A stretch of DNA of 6,367 nt from assembly GCA_043775075.1 (NCBI GenBank), contig JAYVSS010000228.1, positions 1-6,367 of the forward strand, in the 5' to 3' direction. Below the pieces are notes generated by a model. That model ran no database searches and was not told where the DNA came from. It worked only from the letters and a program-made list of their open reading frames with translations. Below are positions 6,274 to 6,367 of this stretch, one piece after another. This stretch comes from JANLQX01 sp043775075 (GTDB lineage: Bacteria; Actinomycetota; Acidimicrobiia; Acidimicrobiales; JANYDT01). The first letter of the stretch is position 1; each line of letters opens with the position of its first letter. Position numbers and translations under genes: made by a program.

Positions 6274-6367
6274 TGCTGTCGCGCGTGAATGAGTCGCGTG
6301 TCATGCGGCTTTGAGGGGTTCGGCGGCGTAGGTCCATCGGAATGGTTTGGATGTCTCGTCGTAGTGG
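6271..6367. mobile_element. terminal part of an IS630-type insertion sequence (continues past the right edge)
   Basis: The transposase end at 6301-6367 places an insertion sequence terminus between 6271 and about 6300. IS630 elements insert at TA, and a TA lies at 6271-6272, inside the TAG stop of the secreted-protein gene. The following bases (GTGCTGTCGCGCG) are a candidate terminal inverted repeat. The other end is outside the window, so the exact boundary is inferred. No terminator for either converging gene is visible between 6274 and 6300. Confidence 0.5.
6301..6367 (-). CDS. IS630-family transposase, C-terminal 22 residues (partial)
   Basis: Reading the minus strand towards the TGA at 6303-6301, the last residues include PFRWTYAAEPLKAA, preceded by HYDETSK. 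A 'KPF-W-TY-x-x-x-PL' tail is typical of the C-terminus of IS630-type (DDE_3) transposases. Only this tail is in the window, so the catalytic residues cannot be checked and it is unknown whether the gene is intact. It converges on the secreted-protein gene, the two stop codons being 27 bases apart, as expected for an element whose short end lies just after its transposase gene. Confidence 0.7.
   Translation of the reverse strand, partial: HYDETSKPFRWTYAAEPLKAA

Noticed and set aside
1..6367. CRISPR array, tRNA, rRNA or riboswitch
   Set aside because: No direct-repeat/spacer pattern, no tRNA cloverleaf or rRNA-like stretch, and no recognisable riboswitch core was seen on either strand.

Overview
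The window comes from a high-GC, actinobacterial-type genome. Codon use is rich in G and C at third positions. The secreted protein carries Thr/Ala-rich linkers of the GATTTT(I/L)A kind and a short two-cysteine domain, a combination I associate with Acidimicrobiia (Ilumatobacter and relatives). That placement is from memory of such proteins, not from a database search.

Left and centre (1-4435, minus strand) is a surface or extracellular polysaccharide cluster. In transcription order it encodes a polytopic O-antigen polymerase/ligase-family membrane protein (3089-4435), a GT4-type glycosyltransferase (1830-2942), a polyprenyl-phosphate sugar-1-phosphate transferase (120-1733), and the first 40 codons of a further glycosyltransferase (120-1, running off the left edge). 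The last two overlap by one base (TGATG), so they are probably translationally coupled. The expected division of labour is: the phosphotransferase loads the first sugar on the lipid carrier, the glycosyltransferases extend it, and the membrane protein polymerises or transfers the finished glycan outside the membrane. The gaps of 96 and 146 bases hold no gene. They contain a perfect 9-bp hairpin that covers the Shine-Dalgarno of the phosphotransferase gene, and an 11-base word present in both gaps.

Right (4627-6273, plus strand) is a divergently transcribed gene for a 548-residue exported protein. It has a signal peptide whose basic n-region is made from a 9-bp minisatellite, a small two-cysteine domain, and three diverged copies of a roughly 115-residue, probably beta-sandwich, domain joined by Thr-rich linkers. 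The roughly 190-base divergent gap (4436-4626) must carry the promoters for both directions.

At the right edge (about 6271-6367) is the end of an insertion sequence: the last 22 codons of an IS630-type transposase on the minus strand. Its outer end appears to fall at or very near the TAG stop codon of the exported protein, so the element may have supplied that stop codon and removed a C-terminal part of the protein. The most interesting items are this junction, the three-repeat secreted protein, the minisatellite in its signal peptide, and the hairpin at the phosphotransferase ribosome binding site.
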